Positions 1-6,442 of a stretch of 42,837 nucleotides of DNA are shown here, one piece after another. Source of the stretch: JAKCDU01 sp035551615 (lineage in GTDB: Bacteria; Actinomycetota; Acidimicrobiia; Acidimicrobiales; Palsa-688). Position 1 is the stretch's first letter, and each line of letters starts with the position of its first letter. The notes under the pieces are model-generated. The model made no database searches. It had not been told where the DNA came from and saw nothing but the letters and a program-made list of their open reading frames with translations. The position numbers were made by a program, and so were the translations under genes. The stretch is taken from NCBI GenBank assembly GCA_035551615.1, contig DASZNC010000056.1, positions 1 to 42,837 of the forward strand, in the 5' to 3' direction.

Positions 1-1551
1 GTGACCCCCGACGCCAGGCTGACCTACCGGCAGCTCGATGAACAATCGCGTCAGCTGGCCGCCCGTCTGGTCCGGTCCGGGGTGGGCAAGGGGTCGCGGG
101 TCGGGATCCTCTTCCCCAACTCGGCCGAGTGGGTGGTCACCTGGGCGGCCGCCGCCCGCATCGGTGCTGTCACCATTCCTGTCAATACCTTCTACAAGCC
201 GACCGAGCTGAGGACCTTCCTCACCCACTCGGACGTGCAGTTCCTCGTGGGCGTCGACACGTTCATCCAGCACGACTACGCGGCCCGACTGGAGGCCATC
301 GCCCCCGAGCTGGCCGACGCCAAGTGCGATGCCTTGTACCTGCCGTCGCTGCCCCAGTTGCGGAAGGTGCTGATCTGGGGCCCGACCGACCGGGCGTGGG
401 CCGAGGGTGGCGTCGGCGCCGCCCTCGAGGAACCGGACGAGACCATGGCCGCCGTGCTGGCCGGCATGGAAGCCGGGGTGGCACCGGGCGACGACCTGCT
501 CGTCACCTACACCTCGGGTTCGACCGGGGAGCCCAAGGGCGTGGTCCACAGCCACGGCGGGGTGATCCGCCACGCCCGGAATCTGGCCGCCCTGTCGGCG
601 ACCGATGAGACCTCGCGCCTTTGGACGCCGATGCCCCTGTGCTGGGTCGGGGGCTTCGCCTTCACCCTCCTGCGGGCGCTGAGCGTCGGCGGCTGCTTCC
701 TGACGCAGGAGGTGTTCGAGCCGTCCGCCGCATTGAAGATGATGGCGGCCGAGGGCGTGACCAACGTGTCGGCCTGGCCGGGGATCGCCAAGACGCTCAC
801 CGAGCACCCGGATTACGCGACCACTGATCTGAGCGCGGTGAGGGCCGGTTCCTTTTACGGCGCCCTCCCGGAGGGCAGACGGCCGCCGGACCAGTCGCTG
901 ACCGTCACCTCGCTCGGCATGTCGGAGACCTGTGGGCCTCACACCTTCTGGCTGCCCGAGGAGGAGGTGGCCGGTTCGCCCGAGGAGTACCGGGGCAGTT
1001 TCGGCCACGAGGTCCCCGGCACGCAGCACCGCATCATCGACCCGGATACCGGTGAGGACGTGCCCGAAGGCCAGGAGGGGGAGGTCCTGGTCCGCGGCTA
1101 CAGCCTGATGAAGGGCATGTACAAGAAGGAACCGGCCGAGGTCTTCGACCGTGACGGTTGGTACCGCACCGGCGACCGGGGCCTGTTCCGGGACGGCTGG
1201 TTCTTCTTCACCGGTCGCCAGACCGACCTGATCAAGACCCGCGGATCCAACGTGGCGCCGGCCGAGGTCGAGCGGGTGCTGCTGGGCATCGCCGGTGTCA
1301 AGCTGGCCTACGTGGTCGGCGTACCCCATCCCGATGACGGCGAGCAGGTCGTGGCCATGGTGGTGCCGTGGGCCGGTGCGGAGGTACCGGACGGGCCGGC
1401 CATCCAGGGGCGCCTGCGGGAGGATCTGTCCTCCTACAAGGTGCCCCGCCATGTGTTCGTGCTGGGCGACGCCGACGTGCCCTGGCTGGTGAGCCAGAAG
1501 GTCGATCGCCGGGCCCTGCTGGCCATGGCCGCCGAACTGGTCGCCCGATGA
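1..1551 (+). CDS. Acyl-CoA synthetase / AMP-dependent ligase (5' end probably outside window)
   Basis: ATP-dependent activation of a carboxylic acid to an acyl-CoA by way of an acyl-AMP. The adenylation P-loop TYTSGSTGEPKG lies near residues 169-180. The hinge and motif block GWYRTGDRG is near 390 and the DLIKTRGSNVAPAEVE loop near 410. The C-terminal subdomain ends with SQKVDRR, which holds the expected catalytic Lys. The 516 residues begin at base 1 with LTYRQLDEQS, which in this family normally follows 20-40 more residues, so the true start is probably upstream and the GTG at 1 may be an internal Val. The stop overlaps the TetR gene start (ATGA), so the two are co-transcribed. Substrate (fatty, aromatic or steroid side-chain acid) cannot be told. 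Family assignment is firm. Confidence 0.9.
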   Translation: MTPDARLTYRQLDEQSRQLAARLVRSGVGKGSRVGILFPNSAEWVVTWAAAARIGAVTIPVNTFYKPTELRTFLTHSDVQFLVGVDTFIQHDYAARLEAIAPELADAKCDALYLPSLPQLRKVLIWGPTDRAWAEGGVGAALEEPDETMAAVLAGMEAGVAPGDDLLVTYTSGSTGEPKGVVHSHGGVIRHARNLAALSATDETSRLWTPMPLCWVGGFAFTLLRALSVGGCFLTQEVFEPSAALKMMAAEGVTNVSAWPGIAKTLTEHPDYATTDLSAVRAGSFYGALPEGRRPPDQSLTVTSLGMSETCGPHTFWLPEEEVAGSPEEYRGSFGHEVPGTQHRIIDPDTGEDVPEGQEGEVLVRGYSLMKGMYKKEPAEVFDRDGWYRTGDRGLFRDGWFFFTGRQTDLIKTRGSNVAPAEVERVLLGIAGVKLAYVVGVPHPDDGEQVVAMVVPWAGAEVPDGPAIQGRLREDLSSYKVPRHVFVLGDADVPWLVSQKVDRRALLAMAAELVAR

Positions 1552-2195
1552 CCGCGTCCCCGCCCGAGGGGGGCGCGCCGGCCCGGACCCGCGAGCTGCG
1601 CAAGCAGGGGCGTGAGACCCTCCGCCGGCTGTGCGAGGCCGCCATCGTCGTGTTCGACGAGCGCGGCTACAACGCGGCGCGCGTCGATGACATCGTCCGG
1701 CAGGCCAAGACGTCGCACGGGACCTTCTACCTGTACTTCTCCAACAAGGAGGACCTGTTCCAAACGCTGATCAGCGGGGTGACCGACGAGATGAGGGACC
1801 TGGCCATGGACCTCCCCGCCGTCCCGGCCACCAAGGCCGGCTACGACGAGCTGCGCAACTGGGTGGGCCGTTTCTACGACCTGTACGACCACTACCACCC
1901 GGTCATCCGGGCGTGGACCGAGCTCAACGCTTCGAACTCGGAGATGGCCCGCAACGGGGCGTTCGTGCTACGTCGCTTCATCGACCAGCTGGTGCGTCGG
2001 GTGAAGGAGATGGATCCGCATCCGGTGGCCGACCCGGAGACGGCGGCGCTGGCCATGGTGGCCATGGTCGAGCGGGCCACGTTCTACGCCATCGTCGGTC
2101 TGGTGCGCGTCGAGCGCGACGCCCTGGTCGACAACCTGGCCGCCATCCTCCATGCCGGCCTGTTCGGAGGGGCCCGGCGCCGGCGACTTCCATGA
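1548..2195 (+). CDS. TetR/AcrR family transcriptional regulator
   Basis: A 215-residue one-component repressor. The N-terminal helix-turn-helix runs over about residues 25-70; VDDIVRQAKTSHGTFYLYFSNKEDLF is the standard TetR HTH and helix 4 signature. The rest is the helical ligand-binding and dimerisation domain. The ATG at 1548 overlaps the ligase stop (ATGA), which argues against longer in-frame starts inside the ligase gene. Its stop TGA forms the left end of an inverted repeat (2193-2206) just ahead of the amidohydrolase -10 box. It may therefore control the amidohydrolase and perhaps its own operon. The effector is likely an acyl-CoA or the ligase substrate, by analogy with ligase-linked TetRs (inference). 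Confidence 0.92.
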   Translation: MTASPPEGGAPARTRELRKQGRETLRRLCEAAIVVFDERGYNAARVDDIVRQAKTSHGTFYLYFSNKEDLFQTLISGVTDEMRDLAMDLPAVPATKAGYDELRNWVGRFYDLYDHYHPVIRAWTELNASNSEMARNGAFVLRRFIDQLVRRVKEMDPHPVADPETAALAMVAMVERATFYAIVGLVRVERDALVDNLAAILHAGLFGGARRRRLP

Positions 2196-2206
2196 CAGGC
2201 GTGTCA
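2193..2206. promoter_or_regulatory. Inverted repeat, candidate TetR operator
   Basis: TGACAGGCGTGTCA pairs in 6 of its 7 symmetric positions. It starts on the TetR stop codon and ends 6 nt before the TAACAT -10 box of the amidohydrolase gene, a position where a bound repressor would block RNA polymerase. Use by the adjacent TetR is inference. Confidence 0.4.
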
Positions 2207-2212
2207 GGGACG

Positions 2213-2218
2213 TAACAT
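2213..2218 (+). promoter_or_regulatory. -10 box (TAACAT) of a probable leaderless promoter
   Basis: TAACAT matches TANNNT and ends 6 nt before the ATG at 2225, so transcription would start at or next to the start codon. No Shine-Dalgarno sequence is present. The same geometry recurs at several other genes in the window. Confidence 0.5.
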
Positions 2219-2224
2219 CCAGCC

Positions 2225-3391
2225 ATGATGGGGGACGCTGGTCAACTGATCATCTCGGTGGACGACCACCTGATCGAACCACGGGACATGTTCGAGGGGC
2301 GGTTGCCGGCGGCGTTGGCCGACCGGGCCCCGAAGATCGCCGAGTTCGAGAACGGCACCGAGGTCTGGATCTACGAGGACCAGATGTTCGCCAACATCGG
2401 CCTCAACGCAGTGATCGGCCGGCCCAAGGAGGAATGGTCGTCGGAGCCGGCCCGCTTCGACGAGATGCGGCCGGGGTGCTTCGACATCCACGAACGGGTC
2501 AAGGACATGGACGCCGGCGGTATCTGGTCGTCGGTCTGCTTCCCGTCGCTCATCGCCGGCTTCTGCGGGGCCGTGTTCGCCCGCAGCCAGGACCAGGAAC
2601 TGGGGCTGGCGTGTGTGCGGGCCTGGAACGACTGGCATCTCGAATACTGGGCCGGGACCTACCCGGGGCGGATGATCCCGTTGCAGTTGCCGTGGCTGAA
2701 GGATGCTGAGATCGCCGCGGACGAGGTCCGGCGCAACGCGGCGCGGGGGTTCCGGGCCGTCTCGTTCGCCGAACTGCCGTCGAAGCTGGACCTGCCGTCA
2801 CTGCATTCCGGTTACTGGGACCCGTTCCTCGCCGCTTGCGAGGAGACCGGGACGGTCCTGTGCCTGCACACCGGTTCCTCGGGGTGGGCACCGGTGCCGT
2901 CTCCCGATCCGCCCTTCGAGCTGTACCCGACGCTCTTCCCGGCCAGCAGCCTGATCGCCGCCACCGACTGGCTGTGGTCTGGTGTCTGCCACCGCTTCCC
3001 GGGCCTGCAGATAGCCATGTCCGAGGGCGGAATCGGGTGGGTGGTCATGCTCGCCGACCGGGCCGACTACGTCCTCGACCATTCCGCCTCCGGCGTCGAT
3101 GCCCATGCCTGGAAGGGCGACCTGCGGCCGAGCGAGGTGCTGGCCCGCAACTTCTGGTTCTGCACGATCGATGATCCGAGCAGTGTCGATGCGGTCATCG
3201 CCCGCATGGGACCGGACCACATCATGGTCGAGAGCGACTACCCCCACGCCGACTCGACGTGGCCGGACACGGGCGCCCGGGTGAAGGCCAACTTCGGGCA
3301 TCTGACGGAGGCCATCGTCCAGAAGGTCACCCTGACCAACGCCGCATCACTGTTCGACGTCCCGCTGCCGCCCGGGTTCCAGCCGGCCTGA
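2225..3391 (+). CDS. Amidohydrolase family protein (Amidohydro_2, TIM-barrel metallohydrolase)
   Basis: A 388-residue protein of the ACMSD/amidohydrolase-2 type, which contains hydrolases and decarboxylases. The N-terminal motif ISVDDHLIEPRDMF supplies the metal-binding Asp/His. CLHTGSSG near residue 217 lies in a mid-barrel strand, and VESDYPHADSTWPD near 337-350 carries the late metal-ligand Asp. Actinobacteria hold many such paralogues, often in lipid or aromatic catabolic clusters, and the preceding acyl-CoA ligase and TetR fit that setting. Two Met codons (2225, 2228) are possible starts; 2225 is preferred because of the TAACAT box 6 nt upstream. The reaction cannot be predicted. Confidence 0.88.
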   Translation: MMGDAGQLIISVDDHLIEPRDMFEGRLPAALADRAPKIAEFENGTEVWIYEDQMFANIGLNAVIGRPKEEWSSEPARFDEMRPGCFDIHERVKDMDAGGIWSSVCFPSLIAGFCGAVFARSQDQELGLACVRAWNDWHLEYWAGTYPGRMIPLQLPWLKDAEIAADEVRRNAARGFRAVSFAELPSKLDLPSLHSGYWDPFLAACEETGTVLCLHTGSSGWAPVPSPDPPFELYPTLFPASSLIAATDWLWSGVCHRFPGLQIAMSEGGIGWVVMLADRADYVLDHSASGVDAHAWKGDLRPSEVLARNFWFCTIDDPSSVDAVIARMGPDHIMVESDYPHADSTWPDTGARVKANFGHLTEAIVQKVTLTNAASLFDVPLPPGFQPA

Positions 3392-3421
3392 ACGACTTGA
3401 GGCGGGGCGCGCATCTCGGCC

Positions 3422-3660
3422 GGCTGGTCGAGGTGGCAGTTGCGGCCCGAGAAGTCATTCGATGCCCGTACATGGGCACGAAGTGACGGCTCGTTGCCGG
3501 CGGGCGGTCGTCGAGTTGGCAGTTGCGTCCCGAGTTGTCATTTGATGCCCGTATATGGGCACGAAGTGACGGCTCGGGGACCAAGTGACGACTCGTTGCC
3601 GGTGGGCGGTCGTCGAGTTGGCAGTTGCGTCCCGAGAAACCCAGTGGCGGCTCGTCACCC
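3422..3660. repeat. Intergenic direct repeats (units at 3422, 3503, 3605) with internal hairpins
   Basis: The 277-bp gap between the amidohydrolase and sulfotransferase genes is mostly repeats. A block containing GTCGAGTTGGCAGTTGCGTC occurs three times (starts 3422, 3503 and 3605; spacings 81 and 102). A second block, TGCCCGTATATGGGCA plus CGAAGTGACGGCTCG, occurs twice, at 3463-3493 and 3546-3576; TGCCC/GGGCA can form a small hairpin. A short repeat CAAGTGACGACTCG is added at 3581. No convincing gene is present, as open frames here only read the repeats. Confidence 0.8.
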
Positions 3661-3668
3661 AACCAGCG

Positions 3669-4787
3669 TCAGGGGCCGCTCGAGTCCTTCGACCGCCTCC
3701 GGGCCTGGTCGTACAGCTCCCGGTCGATGGCCGTGCGCTCGTCGATACGCCGGCGGATGCGATCACTGATCTCGTCGCGACCCACCTTGGGTGACACGTT
3801 GAGCCGGTCGATCGACTCGAACGTCTGGCCGAAGTAGGCGGCGGCCTGCGCGGCCACCCGGTCCAGGTTCTCGGTGATGCCGACGATGTCGATGCTGTCC
3901 AGGTTGGCGCGGGCCGTGGCCAGGAGGGCGTTGTCGTCCAGGCCGATCGGCCCGGAATCGAACAGGGCGGCGAGCGGGTGTTCGACCATCGGGTCGCCGC
4001 CGGTCGAGATCACCACCTGCTCGGGTGAATAGGTGGTCCACGCCCCGGCCAGATCGATCTGGTGGGCCAGCTGGCGGGCCTGGTAGTTGCCGGACAACTC
4101 GTAGACCTCGTCGAACACGAACTGTTCGAGGCTCAGTCCCCGGTAGGCCGGGTAGGCGCTCCTCATGTGGGAGTAGTGCGACAGGGTCCGGCTGAACGGA
4201 TCCCGCAGAACGGTCATGGTCCCGAAAGGAGGAGGTATCAGCGACAGGGCCGTGTAGGGGAGGTGGCCGGCGATGATGCGTAGGTTGCCCAGGATCGGCG
4301 TCGGGGTCAGCACGAAGTCGTCGGCGAAGGCGTGCAGCATGGCCCGGTCGCTCGGGACCCAGCGGCTGAACAGGTCGCAGAGGGAGGTACCCCCCACCTT
4401 CATGATGTGGATGAAGACCAGACGCGGGCCGGCGGTCTGGACCTCGTCGTCGAACTGCGATCTCAGATACGTACGCAGGGCGGGGGCGATGCCGTGCACG
4501 ATGACCCGGGCGCCTTCGGACGTCGCCTTCAACTCGTGGCTCAGGTCCATCACCGAGGCGCCCGCCCGGGCCCGCCGGTGCAGTTCGGCCTGCTCGCCGA
4601 CCGTGGCCGGGCGTCCGGTCAGCACACGGTAGAGAAGATCGGCCACCTGCGCCGACGGCCACGGTGCCGACAGCAGCCGATCGAAGGCGCGCTCATGCCA
4701 CCCGGCTCGCCATTGACGGACCTTCGGCCCGAGCGGCGATCGGCTGAGCGCGTGGCGCCAGCGGGGAGCGGAACTAGGTGCGGTCAA
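3669..4787 (-). CDS. Sulfotransferase family protein with a DUF4214-like N-terminus
   Basis: A predicted PAPS-dependent sulfotransferase of 372 residues. The 5'-phosphosulfate loop is VFIHIMKVGGTSL near residues 124-136, matching the FIHIPKTAGTS pattern of carbohydrate and membrane sulfotransferases. The 3'-phosphate-binding motif VLRDPFSRTLSHYSHM is near residues 196-211. The N-terminal stretch (about 34-95; LLYRVLTGRPATVGEQAEL) looks like the DUF4214 repeat found in surface-glycan and exported proteins. The acceptor is unknown; a surface glycan is plausible. The start is a TTG at 4787 that abuts a strong stem-loop; a later start is possible. It lies 61 nt downstream of the VOC gene on the same strand. 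Confidence 0.75.
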   Translation of the reverse strand: MTAPSSAPRWRHALSRSPLGPKVRQWRAGWHERAFDRLLSAPWPSAQVADLLYRVLTGRPATVGEQAELHRRARAGASVMDLSHELKATSEGARVIVHGIAPALRTYLRSQFDDEVQTAGPRLVFIHIMKVGGTSLCDLFSRWVPSDRAMLHAFADDFVLTPTPILGNLRIIAGHLPYTALSLIPPPFGTMTVLRDPFSRTLSHYSHMRSAYPAYRGLSLEQFVFDEVYELSGNYQARQLAHQIDLAGAWTTYSPEQVVISTGGDPMVEHPLAALFDSGPIGLDDNALLATARANLDSIDIVGITENLDRVAAQAAAYFGQTFESIDRLNVSPKVGRDEISDRIRRRIDERTAIDRELYDQARRRSKDSSGP

Positions 4788-4827
4788 CAGGACTCAGGTT
4801 TACCCCATTTTCCTGAGAAAGTCCTGT
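4785..4827 (-). promoter_or_regulatory. Stem-loop at the sulfotransferase start codon
   Basis: ACAGGA (4787-4792) pairs with TCCTGT (4822-4827), and CTCAGG (4793-4798) pairs with CCTGAG (4812-4817). This leaves a 4-nt bulge and a 13-nt loop. On the - strand the helix closes directly at the TTG start. No U-tract follows, so a plain terminator of the VOC gene is less likely than control of translation or partial attenuation. Function is inferred. Confidence 0.45.
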
Positions 4828-4848
4828 GACCAGAACGGTCCTGGTGAC

Positions 4849-5283
4849 TCAGGTGAGCGACGAACGATACGCCATCACGATCAACTCGATCGGCTGGCCG
4901 TCCGGATCCCGGATGAATATGGCAGGTCCGATGTCTGTACCCTCGATCACCGACCCGCCGAACTCGATGGCCAGCGCGCACGTCTCGGCCGGCTGATCCA
5001 CGCAGAACGAGAGATGGGTGAGGCCGGGTTCGGTGAACGGGCGCACCCGGGACGGCGCATTCCCCGGTCGGTCGAAGCTGAGCAGCTCCAGAGTGGTGCC
5101 GTCCTTCTCCAGATAGACGGCGTTCAGCCCGACTGGCTTGTCCACCTGCAACAGCCGCGAGGTGGGGTCGTCGGGGACCGCCAAGCGCCGTTTCTCCTCG
5201 AACCCGAAGAGGGTGCAGTAGAAGCGGACCGATCGATCGAGATCGGTGACGCAGTGGCCGAAGTGGTTGAGGACGGCGCTCAC
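4849..5283 (-). CDS. VOC (glyoxalase / extradiol dioxygenase fold) family protein
   Basis: A 144-residue single-module VOC metalloprotein. Metal-ligand candidates are His in LNHFGH (near residue 9), Glu in TLELLSF (mid-chain), His in LTHLSF and Glu in QPIELI (C-terminal), the usual two beta-alpha-beta-beta-beta halves. The family includes glyoxalase I, methylmalonyl-CoA epimerase and ring-cleavage dioxygenases; the exact reaction is not visible. The GTG at 5283 is chosen because a TAGGAT box ends 7 nt upstream; the longer frame would run into the divergent MaoC gene. It is transcribed divergently from the MaoC hydratase across only 37 bp. Confidence 0.8.
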   Translation of the reverse strand: MSAVLNHFGHCVTDLDRSVRFYCTLFGFEEKRRLAVPDDPTSRLLQVDKPVGLNAVYLEKDGTTLELLSFDRPGNAPSRVRPFTEPGLTHLSFCVDQPAETCALAIEFGGSVIEGTDIGPAIFIRDPDGQPIELIVMAYRSSLT

Positions 5284-5290
5284 TCGACTG

Positions 5291-5313
5291 ATCCTAAGGC
5301 TCTCGCCTACGAT
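5291..5313. promoter_or_regulatory. Divergent pair of leaderless-type promoters
   Basis: On the + strand TACGAT (5308-5313) is followed after exactly 7 nt by the ATG at 5321. On the - strand TAGGAT (5296-5291) is followed after exactly 7 nt by the GTG at 5283. Both genes therefore appear to start transcription at the start codon from a shared 37-bp spacer, with the two -10 boxes 11 nt apart. No ribosome binding site is visible on either side. Confidence 0.55.
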
Positions 5314-5320
5314 CCCATCG

Positions 5321-5758
5321 ATGGCTGAGACGGCGGCGGTACCGGTCACCTATGACAGCACCGGCATCGGCGACGAGGCTCCGATCATCACCCACACACT
5401 GACCCGGGCCGACCTGGTCCAGTACGCCGGCGCCTCCGGCGACTTCAACCCCATGCACACCGACGAGGTGGCGGCCCGGGAAGCCGGCCTGGACAGTGTG
5501 TTCGGCCACGGGATGTTCTCGGCCGGCCTGCTGGCCACCGCCGTGACCGGTTGGGTCGGCATCGGGAGCCTGCGCCGCTACAACGTGCGCTTCGTGAAGC
5601 AGACGTGGCCGGGCGAGGAGTTCACCACCCGGGTGACGGTGACGGGCAAGCGGGTCGACGGCGACGACCACCTGCTCGACCTCGAGTGCAGCCTGGCCAA
5701 CCGGGAAGGTCAGATCAAGGTGGCGGGCGAGGCGACCGTCGCCGTCCCGGCCGTCTGA
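5321..5758 (+). CDS. MaoC-like (R)-specific enoyl-CoA hydratase, hot-dog fold (HadB-like)
   Basis: A 145-residue single hot-dog protein. The hydratase-2 motif YAGASGDFNPMHTDEVAA near residues 41-58 holds the catalytic Asp and His. The following FGHGMFSAGLL stretch is the central helix. Such proteins hydrate trans-2-enoyl-CoA or enoyl-ACP to the (R)-3-hydroxy form, or catalyse the reverse. The ATG at 5321 is used instead of the longer frame from 5246 because TACGAT sits 7 nt upstream and because the divergent gene occupies the space. A partner-type dehydratase with the other hot-dog half is encoded convergently at 5832-6353, recalling HadA/HadB heterodimers, although here the two genes are not in one operon. 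Confidence 0.88.
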   Translation: MAETAAVPVTYDSTGIGDEAPIITHTLTRADLVQYAGASGDFNPMHTDEVAAREAGLDSVFGHGMFSAGLLATAVTGWVGIGSLRRYNVRFVKQTWPGEEFTTRVTVTGKRVDGDDHLLDLECSLANREGQIKVAGEATVAVPAV

Positions 5759-5761
5759 CCA

Positions 5762-5831
5762 CCCGCCCGCGCCGGACCCCGGCCGCCGCACCCGCCCACG
5801 ACCGCCCGCGCCCGACCCCGGCCACCGCCGG
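5762..5831. repeat. Two-copy direct repeat between convergent MaoC genes
   Basis: CCGCCCGCGCC plus GACCCCGGCC occurs at 5763 and again at 5802, offset 39 bp, with few differences. It fills the 73-bp gap between the two convergent hot-dog genes. Low complexity is high (C/G-rich), so part of the likeness may be compositional. Confidence 0.5.
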
Positions 5832-6353
5832 CTACGCCGACGGTGAACGCCGCTTGTGGGCCCGGTGGATCAGGTTGAACCGGGTGGTCACCACCGGATC
5901 GCCGGGCTCACCGGTGGCGTAGTCGCGCCAGGTGGTCGTCGTCACGATGAAGGTCATCACCCGGTTGTCGGCCTCCTTCTCGTAGGCGTCCGACAGGACA
6001 TCCTCGCCGTAGAGCACGTCGCCCACCACGACCGGACGGTGGTACTCGAACTCCTGCTCCCCGTGCAGGATGAGTCCGGCGCCCAGCTGGCCCATGATCT
6101 CCCACATCGGGTTGGAGCCGACCGGTTCGAGGTCCTGCTGCAGCTCGCGGAACGTGCCCCAGAAGCCCATGGCGAACGGGAAGGTGGGGGGCGCCGGGAT
6201 GTCACGGAACCCGGCATCGACGGCCGCCTGGCGGTCGCGGTACACCCGGCTCTGATCCTTGACGGCCAGGGCGAACGCCGACACCGGGCCCCGTTCGATG
6301 ACCACCACCTTCCGCCCGCTCACCTGCCCGATGAGACTCGTGTCGACCGCCAT
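5832..6353 (-). CDS. MaoC N-terminal-type dehydratase (FAS1-like / HadA-like hot-dog protein)
   Basis: A 173-residue protein of the MaoC_dehydrat_N type. It starts MAVDTSLIGQ and has the family pattern AFALAVKD...VYRD near residues 28-42, PAPPTFPF near 56-63 and EQEFEYHRPVVVGDVL near 98-113. In mycobacterial HadA and in fungal FAS dehydratases this module supplies the substrate tunnel and pairs with a catalytic hot-dog module like the one at 5321-5758. The ATG at 6353 follows a G-rich SD-like tract (GAGGGAGGGG), which makes it a better start than the ATG 30 nt upstream. It is divergent from the D-aminoacylase gene. Substrate unknown; likely (3R)-hydroxyacyl thioesters. Confidence 0.85.
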   Translation of the reverse strand: MAVDTSLIGQVSGRKVVVIERGPVSAFALAVKDQSRVYRDRQAAVDAGFRDIPAPPTFPFAMGFWGTFRELQQDLEPVGSNPMWEIMGQLGAGLILHGEQEFEYHRPVVVGDVLYGEDVLSDAYEKEADNRVMTFIVTTTTWRDYATGEPGDPVVTTRFNLIHRAHKRRSPSA

Positions 6354-6442
6354 CCCCACCCCTCCCTCGGAACGCCTGACCATCGAGACGGTACTGTGAC
6401 AACGGCGTCAGCCACCAAGCCGAGACCGTCAGGGGGACCGCC

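Noticed and set aside
3327..3766. Two repeat-rich small frames (peptide SGRNCQLDDRPPATSRH) as a gene
   Set aside because: The coding potential comes only from the direct repeats, and the frames run into neighbouring genes.
5246..5758. Longer MaoC start at 5246
   Set aside because: It would overlap the divergent VOC gene, and the extra 25 residues do not resemble the family; TACGAT supports 5321.
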